From NCBI GenBank assembly GCA_032158125.1, contig JASKOT010000045.1, forward strand, positions 31,962 through 95,961: a DNA stretch of 64,000 bases, written 5' to 3'. Under the pieces are notes generated by a model that saw nothing but the letters and a program-made list of their open reading frames with translations, was not told the origin of the DNA and ran no database searches. Shown in pieces: positions 11,577 to 23,300 of the stretch (position 1 is its first letter; each line of letters begins with the position of its first letter). The stretch comes from Papiliotrema nemorosa (lineage: Eukaryota > Basidiomycota > Tremellomycetes > Tremellales > Rhynchogastremaceae). The position numbers and the translations under genes are program-made.

Positions 11577-14045
11577 TCACCTTCCCAACATTCCAAAACT
11601 TCCCGGTCCACCAGCTTGTAGACCATTGGGTAGATTTGCAAAGTGATTTTCGGCACCTTGCCATACAGTCTTCAAAACGTATGCTTCGGATAATAAGAGT
11701 TCAATCTCGTGGTCTGTCCAAGATTGAGTAGGGAGACATTGGAGGAAAATGATCATTTCCTGGACATCAGTGAACGTCCACCACGGTGGGGTAAGATGAA
11801 GACGGGGTGGAGGGTGATGTAAGCGGTGATGTGATGGAGAGATGGTGAGATGTTGCTCACCTGGAAGTCCATCTCGCGAAGCCGTTCGGAATACTTGACC
11901 AGGAGGGCGGAACAGACATAGAGATGGAATTGCGAAAATGCATCTGTCCCTTCCGCCTGGCTCATCAGCATCCTTCTCTTCAGAGCGCTCGATTCATTTC
12001 AGTCCACAGAGGATCCACAGCGGAAACGAAGGAGTCTCGTGATGGACTCACCAAATATGTGTCCCACATTCTAATCGTACACTTGACCGAGATTTCCCTC
12101 ATGAGTAGACAGTTCATCCATCTAAACGCAAATTGCATAAATTCAACTCCTTGATCCTCGAAATGCGCAGCTAACGGTGCTACACCTCAGTACATCCTCT
12201 TTCATTCAGGGATACACTCGGGCTCACCATCGATCCGCTTGACTAGCTCGCTCATCCGTTTCACAAGGCGTTGAATACCCGGTTGTTGGGAGATGTAGTT
12301 ATCTTGAATCCCATCTAACAGTTTGGACAGACACCAGAAAGAGTCTGCTTCTATCGCTGCCAATGCCGCAGGAGGGAGATGCGCTACGTCAAACAGCTCC
12401 GGGTCGGTATCTGCCGTCAACGTCTTCCTGTTTTCCTGTTTTATGCCAGGCTGCGGAGGGTGAGACATGATACTCACCTATATAGGCGTTGAGGAAGACC
12501 TGGAAGAAAGGACAGACGAGATCGTTTATTCCTTGGACATAACCGCTAGCCGGATGCCTGATTGCCCAGACGTACAGTATCCTCTCGAGAGACTGATATC
12601 AGCTACACCCATACGAAAGAAGGCTCAATTGACCCTTTGAGCGGTTATACAGCTCCAAAGTGGAATACCAGGTCGCGTACGCGGAACGTCTATTTCTATC
12701 TGATGCCAAATCTGAAAGTCAGCTGGATACCCAGAGAGAAGGCGCGGGCGAGCCGACCTGTTGATCTAAAGAAGCGAGACCACGACCAAAGTATTGGTCT
12801 ACCAGCTGGGAATACTCTTTCCGTTTCCTGCTCAACGTGGTCAACCTCGGCTGGGTGGGCAACGGTAGGTAGTTCTGCAAGATCAGCGTGACCGATACAA
12901 ACACGCAAGACTGACCAGGAGGAGTTGCCAAGCTATCGGCCTGACTTCGTTGGGCACACCTGACCACGCTAATCTTCTCAACTCGGCTACTTATCAGCTA
13001 TCGGCAAAATGACCTCGTCAACTGACCAAGGTCAACCCCTCCACCATCTTCTACCCTTCCTCTTAACACCTTTGCAAACTTTTCTCTCCTCCTTTCCGTC
13101 CTGACGCTCCGTTGTCTGCTCACTGTATCTTTCCTAGGGGTCGGAACGGACGTTCGGGCCGCTGATTCCGGTGTGGACGGTTTGTATGGTGGTGTAGAGC
13201 CTGAAATGGGGGTCGAGGGAGTGAGGAAAGGGAAGTTGGAAGATGATCGAGGGGCTGGGGCTGTCGGCGTGGAAGGAGCGGAGATGTGTAGATAGCCGAG
13301 TAATTGTAATGGGTCTGTAGGTCAGCTCTGATACATACTTAGAACTAGCCGGGCGGGCAACATTCAGCTAAGAAGAGGGATCGTCATACGCACCGTTGAG
13401 AACATCCTGTACATCTGATCTTACGGCTTCTTTGCCCGGTTTGACAAGCTCCACGGGAACCTCATCTCTCAACTCTGCCTCTTCGACAATCTCCCATGAT
13501 CCTCCCGGGGGCAACTTCGATCCCCCACCTTCTCGCCCTAATGTAGTCTGTGGCGTATGACCATTACCCACCGGCGAGTCCGTGACGATCCCAGTTCCAG
13601 GCGGAGGAGCCGTCGTAGCATCCGCATACGTCTTTATACTTTGCAATTGGGGTCTGGCAGATGGGGGAGAAGGCGTATTGACCGGATGAGAGATATGGGT
13701 ATAAGTGTTTGAACTCCATGAAGCCGCTACGCCCTCTGAGCCAGATCCGGATCCCAACACCGTGCCATTGGAGATAGTCGAAGATTGGATCTTTGGTATA
13801 GGTACACCGGTAGACCTCGGTTCATCCTCTTTATCAGAGGATGAATCCCAGGCATCTTCCCATTCCTGTTCTTTCGATATCCTTCCATATGCAGAGGAAG
13901 ATACCGCTCGAGCATGCTGCGGACGATGGATAGTGCTAGGGGACGAGGAGGTGGAATTTGGGGTGCTGGGGCGGGGGAAAATGGATGGGTTTAGGGCGGC
14001 ATGAGGGTTAGCGGAATGGGGTCGAGTGGGCGGTTGGAATGGCAT
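11577..14045 (-). CDS. GYP1: TBC-domain Rab GTPase-activating protein, Gyp1/TBC1D22 type
   Basis: Multi-exon gene. The first about 330 residues are Ser/Pro-rich and disordered. The TBC domain follows: LAWSGVPNEVRPIAWQLLL, a basic KRKEYSQLVDQYF, the catalytic Arg-finger context EIDVPRTRP and RHPASGYVQGINDLVCPFF. Next is the Gln-finger region and SFWCLSKLLDGIQDNYISQQ, then LQ-rich FMQFAFRWMNCLLMREIS and CTIRMWDTYL. Toward the end come FSQFHLYVCSALLVKYSERL and EMIIFLQCLPTQSWTDHE. These match the TBC1D22/Gyp1 subfamily, which stimulates GTP hydrolysis by Rab1/Ypt1-class GTPases at the Golgi. The stop is 11577-11579. The start at 14045 gives an N-terminus with no homology, so it is less certain than the domain. 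Confidence 0.92.
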
Positions 14046-14564
14046 GTTGGGCAGCCGGGATCGGGTCGAGGAGATGCACTACGCCATGGACAATACTTGT
14101 AAGTCTGGATATCCTTTTGTCGCCTTTGTTTAAGGAATGCGCCCGATGCGAGGTGTCAAGGATGAGGGGATGGTCGAGGTCGAGGTGCAAGTGCGAGTGG
14201 TCGATGATGAGGATGAGTGCTGCCTGGACATTTCAACGTGTTCATCTACATCCCACTCACTCATCTCGCTCCTATCACCTCACAACGCATCTTATCAGCG
14301 CGATCATCGAGATCGAATACAGTCCAAGGATTCGTTTGTATCCGTCTGGACAGCAAAACAAGAATCTGGGGCTGCATGTGCCCTATGAAGGGGAAATTAG
14401 CACTTGGACCCAAAGGAATCCCTCTTCCCCCCTTCGCAGCGAGGTACTTGATCGACCGTCGGACACGATGAAACAGCCTCGACCCATTTGACATATGCTT
14501 CACAAGTCAACCTATCAACCTGGTGTCTCTCTAAATCCGTACTGGCCACAATATCCTCTCCAGC
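14046..14564. promoter_or_regulatory. Divergent promoter region between GYP1 and the Ser-rich gene
   Basis: About 520 bases between divergent starts. It holds short ORFs on both strands without motifs. No TATA box stands out. Confidence 0.4.
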
Positions 14565-16818
14565 ATGTCACCTAGTCAGCCTACCGGATCATTCGGCGCC
14601 AAGAGTCCCACATCGCCCGTGAGATTCGTGACCACCTCGAACGCCTTTGGTCTTGCCAACTCTCCCTCTTCTTCAAGCTCATCATCATCCCCCCACCTCC
14701 CCCCTGCATTCTCCGCCGGCACAGATCGATCTCCTCCTCGATTGGGTACGAGTCAATCACGTCGATTGCGTCGGCCGAGTCTGCTCAGTCTCGCTCAAAC
14801 AGTCTCTCCTGATGAGAACGCGGGCAAGACTCGAGGTCTGAACAACGGAGTTCAACCTATGACTGCTATCCCTGCTCTCCCTCCACAAGACCCCTCGACC
14901 TCACGTATTGCCGGAGAAGCAGCGAGGGTGGAACAATTCGGTCAACATGGGTTACCCCAAACGGGTACTCGGTCATTCGGTCGTACCAACTCGAACCCCT
15001 TCGCAACGGACACGATGCAGCCTACACCTCGATGGAGTGCAACCTCGACATCGACACCTTTCCTCACCAATTCACTCATACGCCGCACATCCTCTGCTCC
15101 GCCGTTAGAGCTGGAATCGCTATCTACCCATACACCGCCCATTCCGACCTCTGGGCCGGTGATGGAAGATGCATTGGAGGAGGACCTAGAGATGGATATG
15201 GAATCACCAGTCAAGACGAATCATCGCATCTGGCTCCCTCCTCATCTCCAAAGCGATTCTGCCAGGCGTAAAGGGAAATCCAAGGTAGATGAGGGTGCGA
15301 TGGATTCAAACTCCACTATCCACCCACCACCATTCACCGGTCGCCCCTTACACGCTTCACTCCTTGCGACACTTATATCGGAATCTTCACCTTTGGAACA
15401 TGAGATGCGATCGGAAGCCCGACTACAGCGTCTATTATCTTCTCATCCTTCTGCTTTACCGCTCACTCCCCGCGCACCACGTACGAATCGCGGTAGATTC
15501 CCCGAGACGGCAGGGGACGACGATGACGATGATGATGCATTCGGGGCTCGATGGAATAGTCGAGCGTGGATGGGTAGATCCCGCGGTGGTTCTTCTTCGG
15601 ATTCGGATTCTGACGATGTGCAGATGGAAGAAGGCGAAGTCAACTCGGCGTTTGTAGCCGGAATGGAGATGGATCGTCCAGGCTCACAATCGTCTTCGTA
15701 TGGTATGTTTGGCGCTTTGGTCCAAAGCGGGAATGGCAGTGGAAGCGGTTCAAATAGTCGTTCCGACTCCGCGGGACACGTCCAGCCGACTCCTCCTATA
15801 GGGACACCCGGCGTTGGTCTCGGGATCGGTGCCACACCTTCGACAGCAACCGCAGCTCATTGGACCGCTAGTCGACAGGGACCAAGAATGTCGTTCAGTC
15901 AAGCAGGGGCAGGTATGGTGCCCTCTCCCGGTACCGGTGGAGGGCTGCCTAGCGCTTTCGGCGGGCTGTTCATGGGCAATGGAGGTAACACTCCACTGGG
16001 TTCACCGACCATAGAGCGTCTCGAGGTGAATTTCACCGCGCCTTTTAATTTGCGTATTCGCTGATGTACAGCTGGCCGGGTCACCCAGTGCTTTGTCCGT
16101 GACTAGTCCTGGAATGATGCAGTATAGAGAGTCGACGGCGGGATCAGCTTCTGTCCGTCCAGGGAAGCGCAAAGGTTAGTTTCATTGACGCACTCTATGA
16201 ATAGCAGCTGATATTCCAGCTGCACAAGATGATCGATTTGACCCATACAAACGCCCGCGTGGTTCTTCTCCCTCCTTGCTCTCCGCCTCTCCAGGTCTCG
16301 CCATGTCTCCGTCCAAACATACCTCTTCGATGCCCATCCCACAATCGCCTTCTCACGCTCCATTATACTCATCTTCCCTTGGGACTGCGGGACAAGGCCT
16401 TATCAACTCGCGTTCCACTCGATCAGCGTATGGTCGACCCGTTGTCCGGTCTCGCTCTCGAGCTGCCAGTCCCGCTTTGTCTATAGGGAGTACCTCAGGT
16501 GTGCTCAGCACTTCTCTCGGTAATAGCACTGCGGGCGGTAGGCCAAGTTTCAGCCTCGGACAGGCGTTTATACCTACCGGTCAAGGAAGTGGACAGCTGT
16601 TGCAGCAAGGTGGCGCACCACAGGGTCTGGGTGGACTAGGATTGTTGAGTCTGAGCAATAATCAGAGGATGAGAGAAAGAGGGGAAGACGAAGAGGTATT
16701 GAATGAGGAAGATGAAGAGGGAGGAGGGGAAGGGGGAGAGGAAGGGGAAGAGAGGAGAGATTCAGGTGGGAGTGAGATGATGAGGAGTGATTCGGCGCAG
16801 GCCATGGAAGAGGACTAG
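14565..16818 (+). CDS. Ser/Pro-rich disordered protein of unknown function
   Basis: Exons 14565-16025, 16072-16174 and 16220-16818 join in phase to 720 residues. The protein is almost wholly low-complexity (Ser, Pro, Gly, Thr, a run of Asp and acidic/Gly repeats at the C-terminus). A few stretches look constrained: HRIWLPPHLQSDSARRKGK, ASLLATLISESSPLEHEMRS with a following LQRLLSSHPSALPLTP, ARWNSRAWMGRS and KRKAQDDRFDPYKRPRG. The last resembles a bipartite nuclear localisation signal, so a nuclear role is likely. From memory, similar SSPLEHE and RFDPYKR motifs occur in uncharacterised basidiomycete proteins, but I cannot verify this here. No enzyme or DNA-binding domain is visible. It sits between BRCT genes B and C but shares no sequence with them. 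Confidence 0.8.
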
Positions 16819-17262
16819 GGAGGGAGACGTTGTATTCATTTGTTTGAATCCCATGCCTCTGTACTGCTCATCATCCAGACCGAGGATCCATTGATATATA
16901 TGCCTTGATTGGATAGGCCGAAGCCACCCATCTTTCCGTCGGAAGTGGCGACGCCGAGGTCGGCGTCGGAGAACAATGAGGGACTGTATGTGTGTGTGTT
17001 TCATCTCCTGGATGCAAAAACAACCTCATACGGCAACAATGCATGCATGGGTACTCGAGTATCATGGCGGAGAGCATGAGAGGAGAGCTGACAATATGAA
17101 CGGTCCCAGCAGAGGGCCATGGGTCGTATCAAAGGGTGGTGTTCCGCTGAGAAGGGTTCGACTTTTGGAGTGATGGAGGGTCTCCCTTATAAGCGGGAGG
17201 GCAGCTCATCAGATTCTGCCCATCGTTCTTCACATCGCACTGCCAAGGGGAAAAGGTCTATC
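16819..17262. promoter_or_regulatory. Upstream region of BRCT gene C with TATA-like element
   Basis: About 440 bases. A TTATAAG element at 17187-17193 lies 70 bases upstream of the chosen ATG 17263, which is why that ATG was preferred over an in-frame one at 17173. Confidence 0.45.
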
Positions 17263-19921
17263 ATGAGCTACCGTCTGTCTCTCTTTCTCCGAGGTCTGGA
17301 CTTCCATGTTGAGGTCAGCGACCGCAACAGACCCGCCCACACATTCGAGCAGATAAGGGTAAGTCTCCAAATTACACAAAAGGAAGTCTGATCTGATGGG
17401 CAGCGACATGGAGGTCGGACAGTCATCGATCCTTCGATCGCGACGCACATTCTTGTTGGGAACTACAGATCCGATCAGAGAGGGTATCGTATGCCTGAAA
17501 AGGTGGATTTACCAGTACATCCGGGTGACTGGAAGGTCATCCATTTCATCGAAAAGTATGGAGAGATTCAAGATTTCAACGGAGAAATTGTGCGAAAGCC
17601 CAGATATAGACCCATTCTGGTGACCAAGGATTGGTTGGATGCCTGTTTGAAGGCTGGACGGATCATCGAGACTGTGCCTTACGAGGTGTAGTGAGTATAA
17701 TCCGAGCTGTCTCTGCGGTCCCACTTTGGCTGTCATTCTGATAAGACAGTGGTATTCGGGGAAGGCATAATGACAGGCGTACATCAGTGTCTCCCACGTC
17801 AGGTCCCTCACTACTCTCGCGGATCGACATTTGGAGTTCCCCATGTAGACCTTCTTCACACCGCCGATCCCCTCCTCGTCGACCTTCGCCCGAACCCATC
17901 AGGGAGGGAATCGACCGACCCATCACTCCACAGGATCCTCCACCTCGAGACCAGGTATCATCTCATACAGTGCCTCTCTCGACTGCGCCTGAGGGGTCGG
18001 TCCGGAAGATATCACCATGCTTCGTACCGCGATCAAGCTATAATCCTCGGGATGATCCACGGCTACGGCCAACCAACCCATCTACGGTCTCATCTGCGCC
18101 CGTACTTCCAACACTACCCTCTGTCGTAGAAGTAGCGTCAGCTCCTGGACATCTTCGGTCACATGAGGTCAAGGGCTCTGTATCGCGGCTCCAAATGGAT
18201 GCGCGTGCGGGCGAGGCAAGCTCTCCGATTACGCCATCCCATGGCGGTGACAATGCGAGTACGGAACCGCTCGTGAGTCCCTTCGCGACACCGAGGGGCA
18301 TTGGGCAGTCCTCGGTCACAGCATACAGGTCGCCCATTGCGACGAGTGTAGTCCAACAGGATGCTTCATCTGGGGCTCGCACCGAATGTTCTGGTACAGG
18401 CCGCAGTACGGTACTCGTCTCAAGGGATCCAGCAGCACCGAGTCAAGATGTTTCAAGTACCGGGATCTCATTCGTTGAAGGGTCACGATCTATCACACCG
18501 CTCGGACATTATCAGGTCCTCCAAAGCTCAGACCGCACGGAATATCAACCTGAAGCCATTTCGGAACGAGTCGAGAATATCCGCATAGACGTGGAAGTTT
18601 TCGATATCAAGGTAGAAATGGAGGACTCTCCACCACCGATCACCCCCAGTGAATTGGGGATCGACCATAGTATGAATTCCGATCACGATATAATGTCATC
18701 AACAAGGCAGGAGGCTCTTTCAAGCAGACCACCTATCGTTTCAAACCAGAATGTCAGAGATCGCACACAGGCACGGACTACCAGCAGTCAAGATATCAGA
18801 CCTCAACCGACCAAGCGCAAATCGGATATAGAACATGAGGCCAGATCTCGCCGAGAGTACCGGTCATCGCCTGCAGTTGGTCAATCTCACGGTAGGGGCA
18901 CCACCCAAAGGAGCGAGGAACAATCTTCGCCTTCACAAACGAGCGAAATGGTACGCCCTCCCAGCGCAACACCTGTCCCTATGACGACGTCAAGTAGTGT
19001 CGAGCATTTCTTCGTCATTTTTGGTCTTCCGCAATCCTTCCATGTTCTTCTGGATGGTACCATCGGAAAAGGCTTGAAATCCTCATCAAGGTGAGTTACC
19101 GATGAAAAGTCGAGGCTGACACGTAGCATATGGGAGGAGGAGAGATTGTTCCGCTCCAGGATGCTGTATGGATAGTTTTGTACCACGAACCGGGCTGTAT
19201 GACGACAGATATCGATATCGCGCGTATGGCTCATGAGCAAGTGGCCGGTCGTCCGACTCGAATGGCGGTCAGCTATCGATGGATAGACGAGTGCATGGAT
19301 CAAGGTCGTATGGTCGATCCGAGACCTTACCAAATCACCTTTATCCCTACGCCTACCGTCTCCTCCGGATCAAAAAGCCGTTCGACAAGCGTCGACGGGC
19401 TAGAGTCGCTCCGTGCTCAGACTCCTACTAGATCTACGCCGCCACTTGTTGCTGCTTTGGATATGGACGACGACCTGGCAGATTTTGACAATCTAGACAT
19501 TGATTCTCACTCTCGTAGGATTTTCGACACCGGTAGCCCAGCCTTGACGGAGGATGATGCCACAGGTCCAGTTTCCGGAGAATTTAGACGGCGAGACAGA
19601 GAGTTTGGACATCAACCCGACTCAAACCACTCAAACCAGACTGAAGACGTATCGAGGTTTGCCACATCGAGGACCAAGTGGCCGCCCAAACAACGCGCTG
19701 AGATCCACGAGGAGGATCAAGAGCAGTATGGTGTTCTGCTACAAATTCTGGAGGACTGGGTACGAAGAAAGCATGGGCGAGGAAGTGGGGGTGTTCAAGG
19801 GGTTTGCCAAAGAGCCGATAAGAACCACCCGGGCGAGGTTCTGTACTACACTTTGTATCGACGATATCGACAACAATTCCTCGCGGCGGTGCCTGAGTTG
19901 CCGCGCAAAAAGGTCAACTAG
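17263..19921 (+). CDS. BRCT / Myb-like protein C (two BRCTs) with apparent frameshift
   Basis: Exons 17263-17358, 17404-17690, 17750-19090 and 19127-19921. BRCT1 is in exons 1-2 (LSLFLRGLDFHVEV, GGRTVIDPSIATHILVG, W-motif LVTKDWLDACLKA). Exon 3 is a long acidic Ser/Pro linker. BRCT2 starts with FFVIFGLPQSFHVLLDG, then needs a change of frame near 19056-19061 to reach RKRLEILIK and the canonical GTGAGT donor at 19091. Exon 4 continues GGGEIVPLQDAVWIVLY with W-motif SYRWIDECMDQ. The C-terminal module is EEDQEQYGVLLQILEDW followed by NHPGEVLYYTLYRRYRQQ and VPELPRKK. Compared with gene D, one base is missing; about 839 residues would result with it. The gene may be intact with an assembly error, use another splice site, or be decaying. 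Function unknown; Rap1-like architecture as in B and D. Confidence 0.65.
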
Positions 19922-20327
19922 CTCTATATCATAGTCCAGACTATACTGTAGGTCTCCGACACTCTAGCGCGGTCCGCTTTACCTGGTTATTTCTGGATAG
20001 CCGCGAGTTGATGTCTTGGCTTCGACAGTAGATTCTTGTTTGTAGATGTATGCTGTATCAGCTATATGTGGTGGATGTACAGTATAAGAAGATGTGCTGC
20101 GAATCAGGGTGTTTGTGTTTGTCTCTGTGTGAGTGTTGTCTCACGGGGGTTCTTTCGGTGTCGGCGGCTATGACTTTGATGGTGAACTCGCCCCTTTTGA
20201 TGGTGAGGTCTGGGTCACTTCACTCGACCTTGTTCTCCTCTTCCTTGTCTCCTTTCCTTCTTCTTCTTCTTCTTCCTTCTCATCTTCTTCTTCTTGTAGT
20301 GTACTCCCTTGGTTCCGGCCGACGACC
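19922..20327. promoter_or_regulatory. Gap between BRCT genes C and D, with CTT-rich tract
   Basis: About 400 bases. A pyrimidine-rich CTT/TTC tract at about 20255-20297 lies just upstream of the gene D start, the kind of tract common in fungal promoters and 5' leaders. A TACAGTATAAG sequence occurs near 20080. Confidence 0.4.
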
Positions 20328-23300
20328 ATGGATCCCCATCAGCGGGGCGACCCCAGCATTATGTTTGAGGGTTGCAAGTTCTGGTTGTCGGATCCAGAGG
20401 GTAGCGAAGAAAAGCGGATCGCAGACTTGATTCTAGTGAGTTCATGTCAACTCCACTCAGTGGAGGGTGTGGTCCTGATGATAGGATCACGGCGGTTCTG
20501 TACATGACGATATAGAAGAAGCAGACTATCTCTTGCTCGGCCAGATCAACTCTAGCAAGAGAAAGTTCACCCTCTCCCTACCTCGCCGAGATTCTTCCTC
20601 GACATCCTCTACGACCGAAGACATCATCGAGCGATATGGATATATTGAGAATAACAGGAAGGAGAGTGTACAGGATGAGACGAAGACTCTATATTCCAAG
20701 GATTGGATCACCACTTGTATTCAACATGGATACGAGGTCAACGTCAAGCCTTTCGAAATCTAGTGAGCATCTGTCCCTCTCACAGATTCTCTCCTCCAGT
20801 GCCCCGTCATCGTAAACAAGGAAGACTAATTGCCAGTGGTCTTCGACAACCAGGCCCATCCAGACCGCCACCTTCTCGTCCACCCGCTCCCCCCGCCCCA
20901 ACTCGAGATAGAGCTCGGTCGCCCCCTGCTCGACCTCCCCGACCACCGCCTTCTGGACCGATAAGAGATCTACCAGAGGCACGTCCAGAAGCTGGACCAA
21001 GGACTCATGTCCCGCACGTGCCAAATCCAATAAACGACGGCAGGACGTTCGGCTCGTCTATAACAGCCTTCCAACCTCGACCTACATCCGGAAATCCAAA
21101 ATCAAGGACTCATCCTTCTCTTTCTCAAAGCCAGCCGACCCACTCAACACCTACCACTGCTCGACTTGTCCCTATCGCTCCCCATTACAACCCATTGGCA
21201 GATCCCAGGGTTCAACCTAAAGCACCCGAACCCCATTTGGCCTCCATCTCAGAAGCTGTGGCTCCGTCACCTCTAGCGTCACCTTCTTCAGTGCCACCAC
21301 CGCCTTCGATGGAGTTACCACCACAACCACCACAACCGCCGCCGCCGCCCCCACCCGCCGATCCTCCCGCACTTCCTTCAACAATGGCTGACCCTAAATC
21401 ACCCAAGAAGACAGCCGAAAGCCCATCATGGACCGTATGGCCAACTTGTCCCGCTTCGGCGAGCACGTCAAGCGGCAAATCTAATTCGAGCCTGAGTGTT
21501 CATCTCCCCAGATTCTTCGACACACCTTCTCCGCCTCAGAACAAGCCGAAAAGGCTGAACACCCCCGTTTCTAGCCTTTCGTCAGATATTGCACACATTC
21601 GGACGAACCTTTCACCGTTCGGTCCAAAAGTCATCAGTGATCCACCACCACTCTTGGCAGCAACTGGGATGCAAGGTCCGCAGGCTCAGACTGCTCAGAC
21701 CGCTTCTCCGTCCTCGAGGGTGTCACTATCCTCTCTAGAACCCTTGAAAAGTGTCACAGAGCAAAAATCGGGACAACACATCCCAAACCGACCTTCGACT
21801 AAGCAGTCGTTGACGGAGATGGACCGAGGTCTGAAGATCGACATTCCTCACTTACCTCGGTCGCTGCGCAAGGTGGCACCGTCGAAACCTGCAAAAACGG
21901 TATCATTGGAATCGAATGGTGATGGTGGTACAGTCATCTTGTATGAGCCTCCCAAAAAGGTCAACCCGGCTCCAAGATTTGTCCCGATCTCCACTCCGAT
22001 TCATAGCCCCGTACGCAAGGATGTCGGCTCATCAACTTCATCATCTTCGAAGAAACCGATGGAGAACATTGCACAGCCACCGAATGCCGAAGAGACAACG
22101 GCACCGCCCTCAAGAGCTGACACAAATAGATTCTCCGAGAAGATCTTCAGGGACACTGAGAGTACATCTTCAAATTCGACACTGCAGCCGTCGACGACCC
22201 ATGTTGCGAGCGAGCTGGGTACAGCCAAAAATGTAGCTCGGGTAGACGAGGCAGACATTGACCTTGTCGACGGTGATGGTGCTTCCTCTCCTGAAGTCAG
22301 ATCCACCAAAGTCTTGCATGCCAGGAGACCCGAAGTCCCTCCGGACAGCTCGACTTCGCCTGCAGAATCTGCCACGCCGGCGAACGAGACTGTCACTGCT
22401 AGACTAGCCTCATCAGGTCCACTTTCACGAGATTCACCCGTGTCGCCTACTATCAGTAGCATTCCCTCGGTCATCAGCGTGTCCTCTACTTCTAGAGCGG
22501 AAGCGCATCCGCCCACTCCGTCTAGTAGCATCTTGGTATCTCATGTCTCTCGCCCATCAAAACGAGGACGTTCCGCCAGCCCCCGGCCCGCCACAGTCCA
22601 GAAAAAGGCAAAGCGTCCCGCCAGAGGACAACGCAAGAGGTCAGCATCGCCAAAACGGCGTCGAAAGCGTAAATCTCCCACTACCTCGGAAGATCCGCTG
22701 CCCATCACTCCTAATGGCGCGGAACATGCAGAAGGATACAACATGATTTCAGAATTGGAGCCATACTTTGTCAGATTTGGTATTCCGTTTGCTTTCCATG
22801 TAGCCTGCAGTCCAATTATCAGGAAGAAGATGGAGATCTTCATCACGGTGAGCATCTTCCCTCTGCTACTATGAAATGTGGTAATGATAGGGTCTGGGAG
22901 GCGGAGAAATTACGCCTATTGACCAGGCAACCTTTATCATCCTCGCCAATCCGCCTGGGTGCTACGATGTCGACGATTCGGAAGAAATTCGCACTGCCTG
23001 GACAGCTACACGGTTTTGGAAGTCTAGAATAGCAGTCAGTCAACTATGGGTCGAAGAGTGCGTCAATAAGGATGCGATGATCGATCCTCGAGCGTATCAG
23101 ATCACTTTCATGGTTCCTGATCCTTCGACGCCGCACTCCGAGGCGGATGTTGTATCTCTCGACTCGGGGAGTCAACGAAGTGGAGATGATAGCCACGAAG
23201 AAGAAGATCAAATGACAGAGGAAGATGGATCTGGATCGGAGCCCGAGTCTGTTGATATGGAACATGGGAGACATTGCGAGAACGACGATCTTCTTGACTT

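Noticed and set aside
15443..15835. 130-codon antisense ORF inside the Ser-rich gene
   Set aside because: Arises from the low-complexity coding strand.
17173..17262. Earlier in-frame ATG (17173) as start of BRCT gene C
   Set aside because: It lies upstream of the TTATAAG element and its peptide has no match in the paralogues, so ATG 17263 was kept.
22001..22531. 176-codon antisense ORF inside BRCT gene D
   Set aside because: Ser/Val/Glu-rich complement of the biased Ser/Pro linker; no motif and the sense gene is well supported.
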